Shown: positions 46,842 to 57,710 of the stretch, in pieces
Position numbering within the stretch: the first letter of the stretch is position 1
Layout: each line of letters begins with the position of its first letter
Origin: Rhytidiadelphus loreus
Lineage: Eukaryota; Streptophyta; Bryopsida; Hypnales; Hylocomiaceae
Assembly (NCBI GenBank): GCA_947034895.1
Contig: OX344762.1
Location: forward strand, 20,440,760 to 20,504,759
DNA: 64,000 bases
Direction: 5' to 3'
The notes under the pieces: generated by a model
Told to the model about the DNA's origin: nothing
The model's database searches: none
What the model saw: only the letters and a program-made list of their open reading frames with translations
Program-made: the position numbers and the translations under genes

Positions 46842-48260
46842 ATGGACATTCCAGTTAGAAAGAAAACCAAGGTTGGCACATGTATTAGAGATGAGAAGCC
46901 AAGCCTTGTTGGAGTGGCATGTGCCTTGAGACGAATGCTAGATGATGTGATAAAAGATGCTGGAGAAACTCCAGGCATACGAAATTTACTTGAATATGCA
47001 GCACAAAACATATTCATAGAGGGTGTCTCATCTCAAGAGCCTGGCATTGAACGGAAGGTTGTCAAAACTGCAGAGAGTGTCACCACCTGCCCTCATTCTT
47101 GTGCACATCATGCAAAGTTGATGGACATTGCTCTCTGGAGCGGACTCCCCGAGGAGCTGTTGGAGCTCGTCTTCGCGCGCTTACCGTGGCCTCAAATCTA
47201 CCAAGTCCGAATCTTGTCCAAGGGGTGGAACCGGAAGCTGATGAGTGGTGCCAAGGCTTCGCAGTTCAAGTGGGCCTGTGCCAGAGCTCAACCCAAGTCG
47301 TTTGCCCTTCTTGCACCGGGAGATGGCCCAGGTTCGTTCACAGTGAACATGTTTGACATTGCATCTAACAGATGGCATACGTTTGAAACCTCACTGGGGT
47401 ATGATCCCAAGTTTGATGAAATCCAAGGAGTGAGTGCTAGTGATGGCGGGTTGGTGTGCTTTTTTTCGAGAGTGCAATCCAAGTCCAAGAAGACCCCTCG
47501 GCTTGTCTTTGTTTGCAACCCATTAACTCGGGTGTGGAGACAGCTTCCTCCCCTCTATGGCATAGTTCAGCAGAAGATCATGGTGCAACTGATCATGGAC
47601 CGCGAGACAAAGCATTACAGAGTGATTGTTGTGGGATATTGCAAAGGTCCCAAAGTGGGGAATCTGGTCAATGTATACCATTCAGAGACCGGGCAGTGGA
47701 CCAGAGCCGATGGCTCCTCTTCTAAAGAAGTGGTTTATGGCTACCTTTACAACTTCAATGACCAGTCGTACTTCAATTCAGACAGGTTCAAACCTGCAAC
47801 TTGTTCCTACAGTTTTGCAGATGGACTGGTGCATGAGATTGTTACCAATTCTTTTGGAAACTACGCTCACGATTTCGATCTTGTGAAAGATCACTTATTT
47901 TGTCTGAAGGACGTGGAACCAGCAGGTGGGCTCCCTACGCACTGCATCGAGGAATATCAAGCCGTGCATTGTGGAGCCAGTTGGATCCCTTTTAAAGAGT
48001 ACCCCTTTAATCGTCTTCCAAGGACTCCTCAACACATCCAGCCTGATGATATGAGCTGGTTCACGAATTTTTTTGCAAGCAAGGATTTTCTTCTGCTCTT
48101 TGTGTTCAACGAATTGGGGGAGGAGAATCGCCGTGAATTTTTGTGGCTTTACGAATTCTCTGGAGAGGAATGGCGTGAACTTCCAATGATGCCTGGAGGC
48201 AATCATTTGTTTCTTGCTCAGAAGCAGATGTGCGAGCTTCGTTTCGATTCTGTTCCATGA
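46842..48260 (+). CDS. F-box protein with C-terminal kelch/beta-propeller-like region
   Basis: A single open exon of 472 residues starts at ATG 46842. The open frame extends 5' to a TTG at 46773 with no upstream ATG, so the start is either 46842 or in an unseen upstream exon. The F-box lies at about residues 99-133 (LWSGLPEELLELVFARLPWP, then VRILSKGWNRKL) and should bind SKP1 in an SCF ubiquitin ligase. The remainder resembles plant F-box/kelch-associated proteins: NMFDIASNRWHTFE, VFVCNPLTRVWRQLPPL, NVYHSETGQWTRA and LYEFSGEEWRELPMMPG look like successive blades that would bind the substrate. The N-terminal 95 residues, with a basic patch and a few Cys, are not recognised. The substrate is unknown. 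An intron-free coding region is common in this family. Confidence 0.85.
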   Translation: MDIPVRKKTKVGTCIRDEKPSLVGVACALRRMLDDVIKDAGETPGIRNLLEYAAQNIFIEGVSSQEPGIERKVVKTAESVTTCPHSCAHHAKLMDIALWSGLPEELLELVFARLPWPQIYQVRILSKGWNRKLMSGAKASQFKWACARAQPKSFALLAPGDGPGSFTVNMFDIASNRWHTFETSLGYDPKFDEIQGVSASDGGLVCFFSRVQSKSKKTPRLVFVCNPLTRVWRQLPPLYGIVQQKIMVQLIMDRETKHYRVIVVGYCKGPKVGNLVNVYHSETGQWTRADGSSSKEVVYGYLYNFNDQSYFNSDRFKPATCSYSFADGLVHEIVTNSFGNYAHDFDLVKDHLFCLKDVEPAGGLPTHCIEEYQAVHCGASWIPFKEYPFNRLPRTPQHIQPDDMSWFTNFFASKDFLLLFVFNELGEENRREFLWLYEFSGEEWRELPMMPGGNHLFLAQKQMCELRFDSVP

Positions 48261-51146
48261 AAGATCATGGTTTTTGACTCCACATCTTCAAACGACTGTA
48301 GAAGTTGGCGGCGATGGTTGTCTCTTTCGAGGATTTAATTTGTTCATCCATATGAGGCTTTGAGAGCGGAGTTCTAAGTTTTGTATTTAGCAACGTAAAA
48401 AGAGTCATGTCTACACTGAATGAAGTGCTTGATGGGGTTAGTGATTTCTTAGGCACATGACTTGTAGCTCAATGTAGGTCTACAGTTTTTTTTTGTCACG
48501 TGGCCTCTGTTTCGTTCGAAGCACGTTGGTGCTATGGACTCAACGTTTCATAATCAATAATCTACCAACATAATGTAGAAACCTTCACCAACTGCAGAGA
48601 AACGTTTACCAACTGCAGAGAAACGTGAAGAGCATGGGTTGGTTTTGGTGCAAATGCTCTGTGTCGGTGAAGTGATGGCGTCTGAGCTCTGGTGAAGCAA
48701 GTGATTGCATGGAAGAGCTGAGACCATGGGAATTAGAACTTGGCAAGTGTGATCTAGTGAAGAGGTCGATGCAGACGGCAAGTTTGTTGGGGTGAACTCT
48801 GCAAGGAAGATCATTCCCAACAAGGATATTTTATAATTAACGTCCTCCTCATCTCCAGAGTGGGTGTCCACGAGGCTGGAAGGTAGAACAACTCCAGCGT
48901 AATATTCATTTTTTCCATTAAATGAGTCATCTTGATTTTAAGTTTCTGTGCGTTTTCATCCTTGGCTGCCGAATGAATCAGTATGGTGTGTTGCTGTTCG
49001 CAGTGGAGTCACGCTGCGTAGTGGTTTACATTTTTAGCAATATGGTAATCGAGGATCACACTCTCTGCTTCAACTTAAATTCTGATACTGTTATCGTAGT
49101 TTCAAATACGTACCAGAATCTCTGCAATATTCCCGCTCCCGTTGTGTAAGGTTACTACCCGTCTGGTACAGTAGTGCAAAGCAGTCTATGCGGCATCTAC
49201 AAGATGACAGTCCTGTAAAAAATGATTGTCTATGTTGCGCCAGGTCACAATCCCATTTGCGACGTCGTCCTCTATTACCTTCAGAAAAAGATCGTGCCAT
49301 CATAATTGCATTGTCTAATTGTAACAGATTTACGTAGCGAATCATAAATACGTAGTTGTGGCCTAGTAATAAACAGCGACGCGCAAACCAGGTGGTAAAA
49401 AATGCTCATACCGGTAGTGATATCAGTTCATGAAAATGAATAGACCACTTTGTCAGTGCGTATCTTGTTCACATGTATGGCGCACGTTGGGATACATAGC
49501 TGTTGAAAAAGTTCACAATTGTTCGGACCTTCTCAATAGACAAGTCCATCTTCTGCAAAATTTCTCTTTCACTTGCATTGGCCACATCCTGAATACCACC
49601 AGTGCCTGCTAGAAGTTGTCGTAGCGTGCCGTTTCAGGTACTGAATTCGGAGATCTAGAACAGCATTTATACCAGATTTCACAGTGCAGCGACGACAGTC
49701 ATAGACCGCTTCAAAGGCGGATATTTTCACTCCTGCTTTAGTTAGATGAACAATTCGCTTTACTTACGGAGTTTGCGTCATGTGTATCCAATCCCCATAT
49801 TGAAGTGATGGCGATCACATAAGCTTCATCCTTCGCAACAAAATTTTCCCTCTGCAGAAAATATCAGGGAAAATATACATCATCAACTGAAAGTATAGGC
49901 CGGGACTGCCTTAACATGATGTGTGTGTACTTGAAGAAACACATTACTTCACGAGAAAATAAGCACAATCCAAGTGAATTAAATTGAACCTAACCTCGAG
50001 ACTTCGAGCAGCGCAACGAATCTTATACTTTCACGATGAATAGATCAATGATTGTAAGATTCGCTGATAAATTACTTGAAGTAGGAGTCAGTGAACGCAG
50101 GGTTTTCGTCCACAGTGACAAGGACGTACTAAGTTCGAAATATACTTCCCATTCGACAAGTGCTCGACCGTTTCCACACGTTTGGTGAAGTCAGGTTCGC
50201 CACATTTGTGGCAACAAAAAAGGTAACTGTGGACCCCGAGGTTATGGTCACGATGAAGTCCTGCACCTCCAAACCTCGCGTGAAAATAATCTGAACACCA
50301 ATAACATTTTCTGATCATGAAAAAGTCATTCTAAGCTGCATTCTAGCTAAAGATTAGAAATCTTAGACAATTATGAAAAACAATGCCGCGGCATACATCG
50401 ATGATATTTTCATTCATGAAAGATATATCGTCGTCCCCGACTTGACATTCTATTATCAACAATGTCAATCATCACCTCGCGTCTTTGTATGGTAATTGCA
50501 AAGATTCGGCCACAATACAGCAATACCGCCCCTCACTGCGCCACTCGAAAACGGAATATATATTCTTGTTCTCACAATTTTTTCAACTGCGTTTCTTCAA
50601 TTGATTGGCTTACAAAAAGTTCTTGTCACTTCTGTTTTCAAAGTTCCTATTCTTCACTCAGCTGTAAGTACAAATGCAAATTTTAAAAATCGTTCAAATT
50701 GTTTATGAGTTAGTAACGGGAGAACGAGAATATTCCGTTTTCCCGTAAATGATGTCGTCACCTACTTATCATATGCAATCAGTGAAGATGGCATATGGTT
50801 TATGCTTAAACTGTAGTGTTTTTTCATTCTTCTGAGAGAAGGTATAATATGTTTGATAAAATACATTAGTGCAATTCTTGAAGTTCTTTACGTCACAGCC
50901 TAGGCATCTAAAATGCACGTAAAACAACTGGAGCTCTATAACATTGTGACAATATAATATAGTGTTGCAGTAAAAGTGACATTAAGAAAATACTTGTGAT
51001 TGCTGGCCTCAAAAAGATGGTCCCAAGGTTTGATATTAGAGAAGGACGGTTTGGATAAACATGTTCCGGGCAGGAACCAGGCGGGTAGCGGGTCCAAATA
51101 CCCGGAACTTCGCTAGAGGTAGAGGGGTTCGGGGTATGTGTTTACC
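48261..51146. other. Spacer between the F-box and uL13 genes
   Basis: The first part is probably the F-box 3' UTR. Only short ORFs are present. The exon-like minus-strand pieces between about 49600 and 50320 are listed separately. The last 150 bp before 51147 become GC-richer as the ribosomal protein promoter begins. Confidence 0.4.
49605..50318 (-). pseudogene. Possible remnant of an unidentified gene (exon-like pieces)
   Basis: On the minus strand several pieces look exonic. One is a Cys/His-rich frame at 50318-50088 (CYWCSDYFHARFGGAGLHRD, FCCHKCGEPDFTKRVETVEH, CHCGRKPC). A segment after TTAG at about 50127 reads YVLVTVDENPAFTDSYF. A block at 49855-49772 is bordered by TTTCTGCAG and GTAAGT and reads RENFVAKDEAYVIAITSIWG. 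A block from about 49735 reads ISAFEAVYDCRRCTVKSGIN to WWYSGCGQCK with a stop. However, splice phases between the blocks do not match, so either the gene is decayed or this is chance. Family not recognised. Confidence 0.25.
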
Positions 51147-51203
51147 AGGGTTTTAGGGGCTTAAGGGGAGCGGCTGGACCTGGGGCACCCTCTTTCCCTC
51201 CCC
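51147..51203 (+). promoter_or_regulatory. Core promoter of the uL13 gene
   Basis: AGGGTTTTAGGG (51147-51158) contains telo-box-like motifs common in plant ribosomal protein promoters. A pyrimidine tract CCCTCTTTCCCTCCCC (about 51188-51203) is a likely TOP-type transcription start, 40-55 bp before the ATG. Confidence 0.5.
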
Positions 51204-51241
51204 AGCGTTGAGCTTGCAGCGTCGTCCCTCAAGCAGCAACC

Positions 51242-52904
51242 ATGGTTTCGGGTTCTGGCCTTTGCGCCAAAGTGGTGGTCGTCGATGCACGCCACCACAT
51301 GCTCGGCCGTTTGGCCTCCATCCTCGCGAAGGAGCTCCTCAACGGACAGAAAGTTGTACGTCCCGCCATTAGTTTTGAGACAAAAAACTCCAAAAATGCT
51401 CATTTCCAGGTTTTGCAAGATCATTGGTGTTTTTAGGGTTTGCAAGATCAATCGGATTTTTAGGGCTTTTTCACCAATGTGGGTTTGATTGAATCGGCTG
51501 TGCTGCTTACAGCGATTGAGGATTTTCGATTAGGTCAATTGAGGGGTTTTAGGGGGTTGCTGTATCTGGATTGCGCTTTTGTGACTTGTTGTTGGAGTGT
51601 GTATGAGTTCATGCGATGTTTGAGTGACTGTAATTCACATTGAATAATGTGATGTGATGTGCTATGCTGATTTTTAATACAACAGGTGGTAGTCCGATGT
51701 GAGGAGATTTGCCTTTCAGGTGGACTTGTCCGACAGAAAATGAAATATTTGCGGTTTTTAAGGAAGAGAATGAACACCAAGCCTAGCAAGGGACCGATCC
51801 ACTTCCGCGCACCTGCTCGCATTCTTTGGAGGACCATTCGTGGGTGAGGCACTCTCTTTATATCACACCAACCTGTTTGAATGGATTTATTTTGTATTGT
51901 GTGAGGGAAGGTTTATAGCATCTCTCGTTTAGTGTTTTCGGTGCTAGCAACTGGGGTCATCGAAAGACCTGAATTGAAGTTTTGATGACTAACCCTGAAC
52001 TTAATTTCACCCCTTATTAGTCACCGATTAATAAGAAGCATGCGGCGCTCATTGTATCCTGCCCGAGTTGAAACTTAGATGGATTACAGAACAAACTTGA
52101 ATGCAAGTTCCTTTTTTCAGAATGATCCCACACAAGACCAAGAGAGGAGCTGCTGCACTTGAACGCTTGAAGGCGTTCGAGGGTGTACCTGCACCTTATG
52201 ACAAGATTAAGAGGATGGTGATTCCTGATGCTCTCAAGTATGTCCTCATTCTCCTTATCTACTAAACTCAAAGCAGGTGGTATTATGACCGGACCTTTTT
52301 TTCTAGACAGAAGATGATTTTGCGAATCCGAAGCTAAGTTATGTGTCTCTTCTAAAACCCTAAACCCTAAACCCTAAATCGCTTTCATTAAGAACCTCTT
52401 TATCTTACTGTATGCAGGGTCTTGAGGTTGCAACCTGGACACAAGTTCTGCTTGTTGGGTCGCTTATCCGAGGAGGTTGGATGGCACCATTACGACACCA
52501 TTAAGGTGTGGATTCCTTTCGTGTTTCTTTTCAAATATTGTCAAGACCAATTCATTCTATTCGACAGCAATTCAGAAAAGTAGCTTCATGTTTCACAGCA
52601 TTCTTAAAATTAGATTTTCTTTGTAACTGCGATGGGTACATCTGATTTATTTCTATTCCGGGTGAGATCTCTTCTTAGCGGGTGTTTTGTCCGTCTGAAA
52701 TCCTGGAGATTTTGTATTTGAGATTACTTAAAGTGCTGTCAATTGAATTTTTAGGAATTGGAGGAGAAGCGTAAAGCCAAGTCGAAGGTCTTTTATGAGC
52801 GCAAGAAGCAGCTCATTCAGCTTCGTCTGAAGGCCACGAAACGTGTTGAGGAGCAGCTCAGTTCTCTACAAGAGACCTTGGCACCCATTACTTACACTTC
52901 GTAG
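51242..52904 (+). CDS. RPL13A: 60S ribosomal protein L13a (uL13)
   Basis: Five exons: 51242-51355, 51686-51843, 52121-52237, 52418-52505, 52755-52904. Phases match, giving 208 residues, against about 206 in flowering plants. The sequence follows the family from end to end: [120 protein letters not shown], then a basic helical tail. It is a structural component of the large cytosolic ribosomal subunit. The ATG is in a strong context (ACCATGG). Intron 3 carries a short telomere-like repeat. No lesions are visible. Confidence 0.97.
52355..52378. repeat. Short telomere-type repeat in an intron
   Basis: Three AAACCCT units plus AAA, the plant telomere/telo-box motif, lie in intron 3 of the uL13 gene. 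Telo-boxes are common in and near plant translation-related genes. It is too short to be an interstitial telomere remnant with confidence. Confidence 0.8.
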
Positions 52905-53256
52905 GTTCTTCAGAACTGGATTTTGTTGACCGACCTCGGTTTATTCATACTACAGGATGCATTACTGGGGAAATGACAAATGGAGTTCTTTTACTCATGT
53001 AAATGTTTATTTATCCCTTACATCCCTAGTCAAAATGCTCTTCATTGGTTTCCACATTTATGTGTCCTCTTTAGTGGTTTTACAAATTTTCAGAACGGTT
53101 GCTTCTTCCACGGTATTGAAATTCTTCAGATAAAAGAACCTTTACTGATTATTCACATACAAATTGGAAACAAAGTACATACCACATAGTGAAGCACTCA
53201 AATTTTGAAACGAATCCTTCGCTGACTCAGTTTTGGCCCTGGGAGTCTGTAAGCAC
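52905..53256. other. 3' region of the uL13 gene
   Basis: Probable 3' UTR and spacer. A short plus-strand frame at 52980-53189 has no recognisable motif. CACTCAAATTTTGAAA at about 53198 also occurs near 24972 and could be a repeat end. Confidence 0.35.
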
Positions 53257-53980
53257 TCAAAAATGGGTCCACTGCCCTTTGCGTATGGAACAGCGCATTC
53301 TTTTTGGCATACTCTCGTAGAGCATCTTACACTTTGCAGAAGTGATAGAATGGAACGTCTCAAACTCACATTATCATAATTCTATAAGACTTTCGGAAGG
53401 GTGTTGGATAATTGTCGGATAATAGTCGAGCCTCCGTTTTAGTGTCGCCCATGTATGTTCTACAGGATTTAAGCACAATCATCCAACATTGATTATGCTG
53501 GCCACTTTAGACATTGAATCGTTGCTTTTGATAGCTGTTGTTGTATGTATGGGATCATTGTAATGTTGAAATATGACCATGGATGGATTTACGTAGAACT
53601 TTGCAAATGTTTTATAGAGATTCATTCTACCTTCTATTTTGCAAATCAAACTAGGTCTTATTGCACATATACATCTCCAAACCATTATTGAGCATTCGCC
53701 ATGTTTCATTATTTCTTCACTATTTGCTCTATGAGACCTTCTCCATTCCAAGCCACCAACACCATTAATTACCATTTGAGCAAAAATGATTGATTTTAGT
53801 CCCATCTACAAAAAAACACTTGCCTCCAAGTTGCAACAATCCAATTCTCATGAGAGTTGGCAAAATCTAAAGAAACTTGGATATTCTTTTTTTGACAAAA
53901 GTGACTATTTTTTGTTGTACATAAGCCTCCAAAATCACCAAAGTTAATGATCTTCACATTGTCTAGATACTAATCTCACT
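53257..53980 (-). pseudogene. Degenerate Tc1-like (IS630-Tc1-mariner) transposase
   Basis: Read on the minus strand, pieces in two frames follow the Tc1 transposase order: LDFANSHENWIVATWRQVFF then VDGTKINHF (first catalytic Asp kept); KHGECSIMVW; KIEGRMN; FQHYNDPIHT (the usual QQDNDPKHT, with the second catalytic Asp changed to Tyr); LNPVEHTWATLKRRL (acidic third residue kept); and a C-terminal YESMPKRMR. The spacing between the second and third catalytic positions is about 33-34 residues, the DD34E type rather than the DD39D type usual for plant mariner-like elements. A frameshift lies after the first block and there are in-frame stops near VEH and after LIEL. No terminal repeats were found. 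Inactive relic. Confidence 0.8.
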
Positions 53981-55096
53981 AGAAAATTGTTGCCTGAACT
54001 ATTTGGCCACCTTAAGTGTGTTCTATCCCTTTTGAAGCAAAAATACTACATTATACTATATAGATGCTTACAAGGCCATGTGTTGTGAAACAATATAAAA
54101 TGTTGTAGACAATTTGAGAATATAAAACAACACTCTTATTTTATTAACTATATTCACTACAAACTGAAACCTATTAATTGCACTCTCACAATATAGAAAA
54201 ATTGAATTTCAATGTTGACAAGCAAGTCAAAAAGTGGTTCTCTTTCAAAATTCAATTTCTTAACCACATGTGAATTTTTTCATTATTCTTCATTATTGGC
54301 AAGACAACTAGATACCATTCATCTTCCTTTGGTGGTGCTTAGTCTTCATTAATGTACCCAATTTGCTTGCTCAGTTTAGTGAGTCACTATATTTAATTGC
54401 TTCATGTCATGTAAAGTAGGAACACCCAAAACTTCACTTTTTCTAGTCATGTATTCATTTTTGTAGAATATGATATACAAGGGACTGCAAGAGAAATACA
54501 AATTTAAATCATGTCATTTCATAATTTTCTAATATGCAAAATTTTTTTTCGCATTTTCAAAGTTCAGAGCATGGGTTACATACACATTCCATACGACTCT
54601 AAATACTCTAAATAGAACTGAAGTGGCAACAATGGGTACCCTTCCCTTATCGTCGCTTGAATCCTATGCATGAGTGGATTGTATTTTATATTCCCAACTA
54701 ATGCAATAGAGTTACAATATTTGTTATGGCAATACGTAAACAACTTGACCAAAGAATTCATCAAGATTTGACCCTTTGTTCAGAGACTATACTGCGGGCA
54801 AGAAATTTATAGATGCCGGAAAAACATTTACAATTAGTTGTGGCTTAGACCCTAATGTTAAAGGTTAATGATATACAAAGATATAAACAAGAGGAAGTGG
54901 GCATGAGCGCAGACCCGATTTTTTAAGGGCCAACTACCTATCCCGAGTCACAAAGCAGGTATATGCACAATTCTAGTTCTTGATACACAAATTCGACGTG
55001 GACTCCAGTGCAGACTTTTGATACGAAAACCAACCACGAGCGAGCAAATAGTCATTCATCGCATGTTTTGAATTCAATGGGGTACAAGAATACAGC
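53981..55096. other. Gene-free spacer
   Basis: AT-rich DNA upstream of the Tc1-like relic and downstream of the eS1 gene; the last part should hold the eS1 3' UTR. Only short ORFs without motifs. Confidence 0.4.
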
Positions 55097-56927
55097 TTAA
55101 GCCCCAGGAACAGGGACAGCCTCAGCAGCTTCTGTTTCGGTATCACCACCAGCAGGCCTCTCAATTTTGGCACCGACTTCCTCACTGTAATCCCCATGGA
55201 CCTATGTAATCACAATAATCAACAACATGAGTGGAGCCAGGGTCAGAACCTCTTAGTGTAAAGGGATTATTAAAGCACGGAAACCATGCCTTGTGAAATC
55301 GAGAGCCAGAGAAATCATGTTTGAATATTTAGCACATCAAAATCAACTCACCTCCATGAGCTTCATCAGATCAAACTTGGGGGCCTTGAGAATTTTCACT
55401 TTCCTAATGACAGTGTTCTGAAGAGGGTAAATTCCTTGAGTAGCCTTCTCAATTTCCTTTCCAATAACCTCAGGAATGAACTTGGCAACCAAGTCCTTCA
55501 AATCAACAGTCGAGGCTTCACGAACCATGATTTCCCTCATCTTGCGCCTAATCTGCAGAAGCAAAGGCACGACATCTTGCTCAGTAACAGTTCATCGAGC
55601 ATCTTTCATGTCATTAAACTAACATAAATCCTGTTATATTAAACCCCCAAAGACCTCGGATTCATGATTAGAATTGAGAAATTCAACTGATCATATTGTG
55701 AAAAATGTAATTTAGTTTGAGCAAATCAATGAAGAACAGCGCTTCGTTGGAAAGTAAACAGAAAAATGGACCCGAAAAAAGTCTTCATATAATCTACTCG
55801 AAATCTCTAAAAGAAACAGGAGGACAGATCGCAACACTTTATCCTTTAGGGGAAGGGCGTAACAAATAACCTGACGAATTTGGCTGCTCTGAGCGTAGCA
55901 GGTCTTCTTGATCTGATTGGGCCTCTTCTTAGTAAATGAAATACAGAAAAGCCGCAACTGGTAGTTGTCCGTGGTTTTCACATCCACATGAGCTTCAATC
56001 AGGCTCTGCCACTTGCGCACAAGTGAACGAAGCTTGTCGGTGGTGAAGTCCATGCCCTAATTGTTAAAACGAACCAAATCCAATTCAGTATCCAGTCAAA
56101 AAAGCATTGCAAGGTCAAAAATTAGTCATTCAAAGTACTGCCGCAACGACCCAGTTACACATGCTTAACGTACATGCCATCCCATTGTGAATTTCGCTCA
56201 GCTCAACGTACTAGTACCCTGATAAGAGTTGGGGTTACCTCCCAAAGGACCGAGGTTGTAAAATGACCAATTCGATAGATCATGTTGCGAAAAATATAAT
56301 TCAGTCGAGACGAACTAATAAGTAACCAGAATCAACGAAGATTGTCATAACAATAAAATATATAATGAACAAAATAAAGTTCTCATGAGGCCGAATTGGT
56401 CGTTTTGGGGTTAAACTCACCCAGAAGTGGGTGAGGACATTCTTGCCCTGCACGTCCTCGGCCCGAAGCTTGATCTTGCGGTAAGCCTGGTCCTCATCCT
56501 GTTGCAAGTCTGCCAAGGAGACCTCGAACACTCGGCCCTTCAAACCATCCGAGGCAATCTGCAAAATCACCAAGCAGAAAACGCACGTCAGCAATCGAAT
56601 TCACAAACCCCAAAACACCATCAAAATAGAATCCCAGGAGCATCAATTTCCTCACCTTGGTACCTTGAGTCCTGGTAACAAGGGTCTTTCCCAACGACCT
56701 TTGCGTAAAGATGGTGGGAGCCTTGATATCGTACCAGTCCTTCTTCGAGAAAGGGTCGACACTGCACAGAATTCAAAGACGATTTTTCCAGTTAGCTCAA
56801 GCCCATGGGAGACCTAAAAGATGCAAGAAGAAGGGAGGAGACGCTTGTGAAAAGCGAGAGTGCATTACATTTTTTTCTTGCCACCCTTCTTGCCCTTGGA
56901 AATACGCTTATTCTTGCCGACCGCCAT
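55097..56927 (-). CDS. RPS3A: 40S ribosomal protein S3a (eS1)
   Basis: Six exons on the minus strand: 56927-56869, 56761-56656, 56558-56421, 56056-55871, 55552-55352, 55201-55097. Phases match, giving 264 residues, against about 262 in flowering plants. The N-terminus [19 protein letters not shown] is the conserved basic start. It is followed by [76 protein letters not shown]-type [35 protein letters not shown] and the acidic tail ending VPVPGA. It is part of the small cytosolic ribosomal subunit near the mRNA exit. The ATG at 56927 is the only suitable start. No lesions are visible. It lies 2.2 kb from the uL13 gene in convergent orientation. Confidence 0.97.
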
Positions 56928-57014
56928 GATTGCGGAACGGAGTAGCGACGACGGGGGATGGCAAGGGCGTGAGCCGAAAGAGAAAGATTGTTTCGAAGTT
57001 CCTCACCTTTGCTC

Positions 57015-57036
57015 AGGGCCACTGTCCGAACCCTAA
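57015..57036 (-). promoter_or_regulatory. Promoter motifs of the eS1 gene
   Basis: AGGGCCA (57015-57021), a site II-like element, and AACCCTAA (57029-57036), a telo-box, lie about 90-110 bp upstream of the eS1 ATG. The pair is characteristic of plant ribosomal protein promoters. Confidence 0.55.
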
Positions 57037-57299
57037 TTCCATTTGCCCTAATACGGTGAGCCGCTTTCACACTGTACTCGAATCCCCGACTATAGGAGAG
57101 GGCTCGAAAACAGTTCGGGCATTAACCCCTAAATGACGGACCCATCACCAATGATTTCAAGCCTCACTGCACGTCATTTAGTTTGTTGCCATTTTGCAAC
57201 TAGATATGTATGAAATTTTTATATTTATTTTTCAGAGATGAAATTACATGTCTTCATTACTTCACAAAAAATTTAGATTTTTTTGTGGAAAATTGATTT

Positions 57300-57710
57300 T
57301 TTTGAGAATTTTTGAAGATAAAGTGAAGAAAAATCACATCAAATAGAAAATTATTTCAACAAATCTGAAAATTTCACCATGTGTGTACATTACAGTGACA
57401 AATATCATAGTGTAAACTCAATTTCCATGTCATTCTATAATTAGAATTCAATAGACATTGAAAATACATACAAAATTCAAATTGCAATCAAATATTCAAT
57501 ACTATAAATTTTTCCAAAATTCAAATTGGAGTAGAAACTAGAGTAAATGACCTTCATTTTGTTAGTTGGGCTCACACTCAAAAAACATCATTTTTGTGGA
57601 GAAATTTCAGATTTAGAGCAAGGACCAACAACTTCTCAAAATACACTAAAATAGCATATTTTGTGATTCGTTTCTCTTAAAAACTTCTCATTTTTGTGAA
57701 AACAAACATT
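57300..57710 (-). repeat. Inverted copy of the repeat at 15.4-15.9 kb
   Basis: On the minus strand this segment follows 15.42-15.92 kb closely. It shares TATTTTCAATGTCTATTGA and CACAAAATATGCTAT-like and AATGAAGGTCAT-like blocks, in the same order. A dispersed repeat of unknown class. Confidence 0.65.

Noticed and set aside
52355..52378. Interstitial telomere
   Set aside because: Only three units, within an intron of a ribosomal protein gene, where telo-box motifs are expected.
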